Source of the DNA: Anaeramoeba flamelloides | Lineage: Eukaryota; Metamonada; Anaeramoebidae | Direction of reading: 5' to 3' | Assembly: GCA_027625915.1 (NCBI GenBank) | Contig: JANTQA010000008.1 | Span: forward strand, 679,001 to 743,000 | Length of the DNA: 64,000 nucleotides | Shown here: positions 61,839-64,000 of the stretch, one piece after another | Position numbering within the stretch: the stretch's first letter is position 1 | How the letters are laid out: the number at the start of each line of letters is the position of its first letter | Translations under genes and position numbers: made by a program | Notes under the pieces: model-generated | What the model was told of the DNA's origin: nothing | Databases searched by the model: none | What the model saw: the letters and a program-made list of their open reading frames with translations, nothing else

Positions 61839-64000
61839 TAAAGAGCACCACCACCACCACCACCAACAACAACAACAATAACAACAACAACAACAATAAT
61901 AATAATAACAACAATAACAATATAAACAACCATGCTAATAAAAGAACAGAAAAAGAAAATGAACAAAAAATTCGAAATGAAAAATATTATTATTTATTAA
62001 ATTGGATTAGGAATCAAATAATTAATTGTGAAAAAAAAAAAAATTATTTAAATAAATTAGAAAGTCTTAAGAAAGATACACAAACTAATATCCCTGAAAA
62101 AAAAATTGAAATAAATCAATTAATACATTTATTAGATTTATGGAAAAATAGATTATTATCAAAATGTTCAATAGAAAATATCCCAAAAATTAATAATAAT
62201 TATTTGAGGGCAATTACTAAAATTGATAATTTAAATGAGCAAAAAGAAAATTATTTGAATTTTCGAAAAAACCAATGGTTAATTATTATTGAAAGTTTAA
62301 ATAATGGGATTTTAAAATGCCAAATGGGGAACAAAACTGGACTAATTAAAGAATCACAAATTGAAATAATTAATCCAATCATGGAAAAGAGTTTAATTTT
62401 TGAAAAATTTAACCCAGTAAATGAAAACTTACAATTAAATTTGAATAATGTTGCAAAATTTTATTATTATTACAACTTAATCAAAAAATTGAAATTAGAA
62501 AAAAAAAAAAAAGAAGAAAAAGAAGAAAAAGAAGAATTAGAACAATTTCAAAAAATAGGGAAAAAATTATTAAAAGAAAAACAACAATTAGATCAAGAGC
62601 AAATACAATTGCAATTGTTTAAACAATTAGAAAAAACAATTGAGCAGGAATCAGGAAAGAGTAATAAAAATGTTGATCAAGATCAAAATAAAAAAAAACA
62701 AAATGAGGATAACAATAAAAACAAGAAAATTAAGAACGATTTTATCAAACGTAATTTTCTTTGTCATTTACCAATCTTTATTGAATATGAAATATATCAA
62801 GAAAATTCACCTGGTAACGAAAAATGGTCAAAAAAAACTCTCGTCTTTTATTATTGGTATTTGATAATTTTTAATAATAATCGCAAATGTGAAAAAATAA
62901 TATATTTATCAGATTTAATAAATTATAAACATTTTTTTAATAATTATATGTTAAATTTTTTTCAATTAATCTTTAAAAATAATCATATATTTTTTAGGAT
63001 AGATAACAAAAATAATTGTACTGAATTGATTTCAAAATTGGATTTTATTATTTATTTTAATTATATTTTACAACCAATGGCATCTCAAAATTTTATTTCT
63101 TCTAAAAAGATTTATAAAAAAATAATAAATTGGTTTAATGCTGAAATACTTAATCAGGAAAATATTATCCAGGAATTTACCAAAAAATTGAACCTCAAAA
63201 AGGGATCTTATAAAATTGAAAAACAATTAAAATTATCTGAATATAAATATTTTGATTTAAAAAAATGGAAAAGATTTTTCCTTTCAAGATATTATTGCTT
63301 TTTGAATTTTAATCAAACAAAGAATGAGGGTAATAATAATAATAATAATAATGATAATAATAATGATAATGATGAACAAAATAGAAATAATAAAATTATT
63401 GGATATTTAAGTCAATCAGATTTTGAAGATAATAATATTATTATTCAAAAAAATGAAATTCTGACATTAATTGAAACACTTGACAATAATAATATTAAAA
63501 TTAAAAGGGAAAGTGATAATCAAATTGCAATAATACCCAATACCATAGTAAGAGTAATTGATGATGAATACGGATCTGATAAGTTGCTGGCAAATTTAAA
63601 AACTCCACTGAATATTGAAATCGTAAAAGAAAATAACAATAATAAAAAAAGGAAGAAAATATTTGAAAGTCAATTCAAAGAATTGAAAATTGAAAATAAT
63701 TTACCAATTAGTAAAAAAATCCAAATTACTTATAATGTCGAACACATTAATTTAAATACTCTCAGTCAACAAAAGTCAGTTGAAATGTCTAAACATTGCT
63801 TGGAAATTTGGTATAACCACAAGCCTAAGCATTTTTTATTTTTCCCTATTTCTTATTCCAGTTATTGTTATAAGCATTTAAAACGATCCTTAGGTGGGAA
63901 AATTAGAAAACGATGGATGAAATTAAATGGTTGGTTATTATGTATTTACAATTGTAATAATATTTATAATACTATTGACGATGTTGTTGTCGTTGATAAG
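53799..64000 (+). CDS. Giant PH-SH3 alternating-domain protein, 3' end outside window
   Basis: Exon 1 is 53799-54867; intron 54868-60260; exon 2 is 60261 to beyond the window. The split codon G/AA gives SSAK-E-FFKIDQ, and the frame then stays open for 3.7 kb. Visible protein is ~1600 residues. PH1: GYLDKLGKKNGKWKKRWFVI (from ~54051, residues ~80-180). SH3-1: YNYIRANTYQLINVY..WLGELNGKIGWFKPHDFIIL (~54690-54816). PH2-like: ~60300-60600. SH3-2: ELIFEKNQWFKIIKQFDRKY..IGLASLDKIQVI (~60960-61128). PH3: VLTKRWVVLKSYYLFVYEN (~61423-61727). SH3-3: RKNQWLIIIESLNNGILKCQ..TGLIKESQIEII (~62200-62380). PH4-like: ~62757-63075. SH3-4: NEILTLIETLDNNNIKIKRE (~63290-63560). PH5 begins KIRKRWMKLNGWLLCIYN (~63898). 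Asn/Thr tracts and a Lys/Glu helix (~62490-62720) link them. PH binds phosphoinositides and SH3 binds proline-rich ligands, so a membrane or cytoskeleton scaffold is inferred. Domains after the first pair are divergent. Confidence 0.82.
55500..56745 (+). repeat. Dispersed repeat B, copy 2
   Basis: Direct-orientation partner of 24420-25665. The protein-like patch of copy 1 is recognisable here too (NLLFVNGTLNKLSF..IENIEIKCYIF at about 55838-55940) but is more eroded. Lies in the PH-SH3 intron. Confidence 0.7.
58107..58279. mobile_element. TTAA-flanked MITE family C, copy 2
   Basis: 173 bp between TTAA at 58103-58106 and 58280-58283. Ends are GGGACTAATCTT and, inverted, GGGGCTAGTCTT. It shares with copy 1 the subterminal ATTTAATAGAGATTG, the CTGTTTATTTTCA..ATTAAACATATTTCTAGATAA block (variable) and the interior order. 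Confidence 0.8.

Noticed and set aside
61699-61966. Two minus-strand frames rich in Leu, Val and Ile
   Set aside because: Antisense of Asn/Thr codon repeats inside the PH-SH3 exon, whose own frame is open throughout.

Overview
The window is nuclear DNA of an extremely AT-rich, free-living-type protist. Supporting signs are GT-AG spliceosomal introns, long in-frame Asn, Asp and Lys/Glu tracts, microsatellites inside coding sequence, and a fully eukaryotic gene set (BEACH, ankyrin, adaptor mu, heterotrimeric G alpha, PH/SH3). Gene style recalls Amoebozoa such as Dictyostelium or metamonad amoebae such as Anaeramoeba; the species cannot be fixed from the sequence alone. No prokaryotic operons, CRISPR arrays, rRNA or convincing tRNA genes were seen. 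|| Layout, left to right. 1-9362 (minus): a giant BEACH-family gene whose last exons lie beyond the left edge. 13749-16682 (plus): a single-exon ankyrin-repeat protein. 16932-20095: a transposon-rich gap with a foldback element, a decayed LINE and two palindromic repeats. 20423-26827 (plus): an AP-4-like adaptor mu subunit, rebuilt from five exons, with a 4.7-kb intron full of repeats. 30571-34524 (plus): GDP-mannose 3,5-epimerase (GME) in two exons, interrupted in its active-site region by an in-frame 394-residue intein. 37833-46575 (minus): a heterotrimeric G-protein alpha subunit rebuilt from six exons; its fourth intron is 7.2 kb and holds a TA-flanked inverted-repeat transposon into which a 4.7-kb LINE has jumped, leaving an exact 18-bp target duplication. 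53799-64000 (plus): the start of a very large protein made of alternating PH and SH3-like domains, with a 5.4-kb repeat-bearing intron; it runs off the right edge. || The remaining DNA is mostly decayed mobile DNA: two TTAA-flanked MITEs of one family plus a larger TTAA-flanked relative, a CAGT/TA-flanked MITE with a copy inside the GME intron, further inverted-repeat elements, and long dispersed repeats shared between introns. Introns fall into two classes: compact ones (43-215 bp) and very long ones (more than 1.6 kb), and every long one carries recognisable repeats. || Most genes belong to membrane traffic and signalling (BEACH, AP-4 mu, G alpha, PH/SH3), with GME supplying GDP-L-galactose/gulose. 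They are not evidently co-regulated. The most notable item is the intein in a nuclear metabolic gene; the PH-SH3 array is second. All exon structures and family names here come from reading the sequence by eye, without alignment searches.
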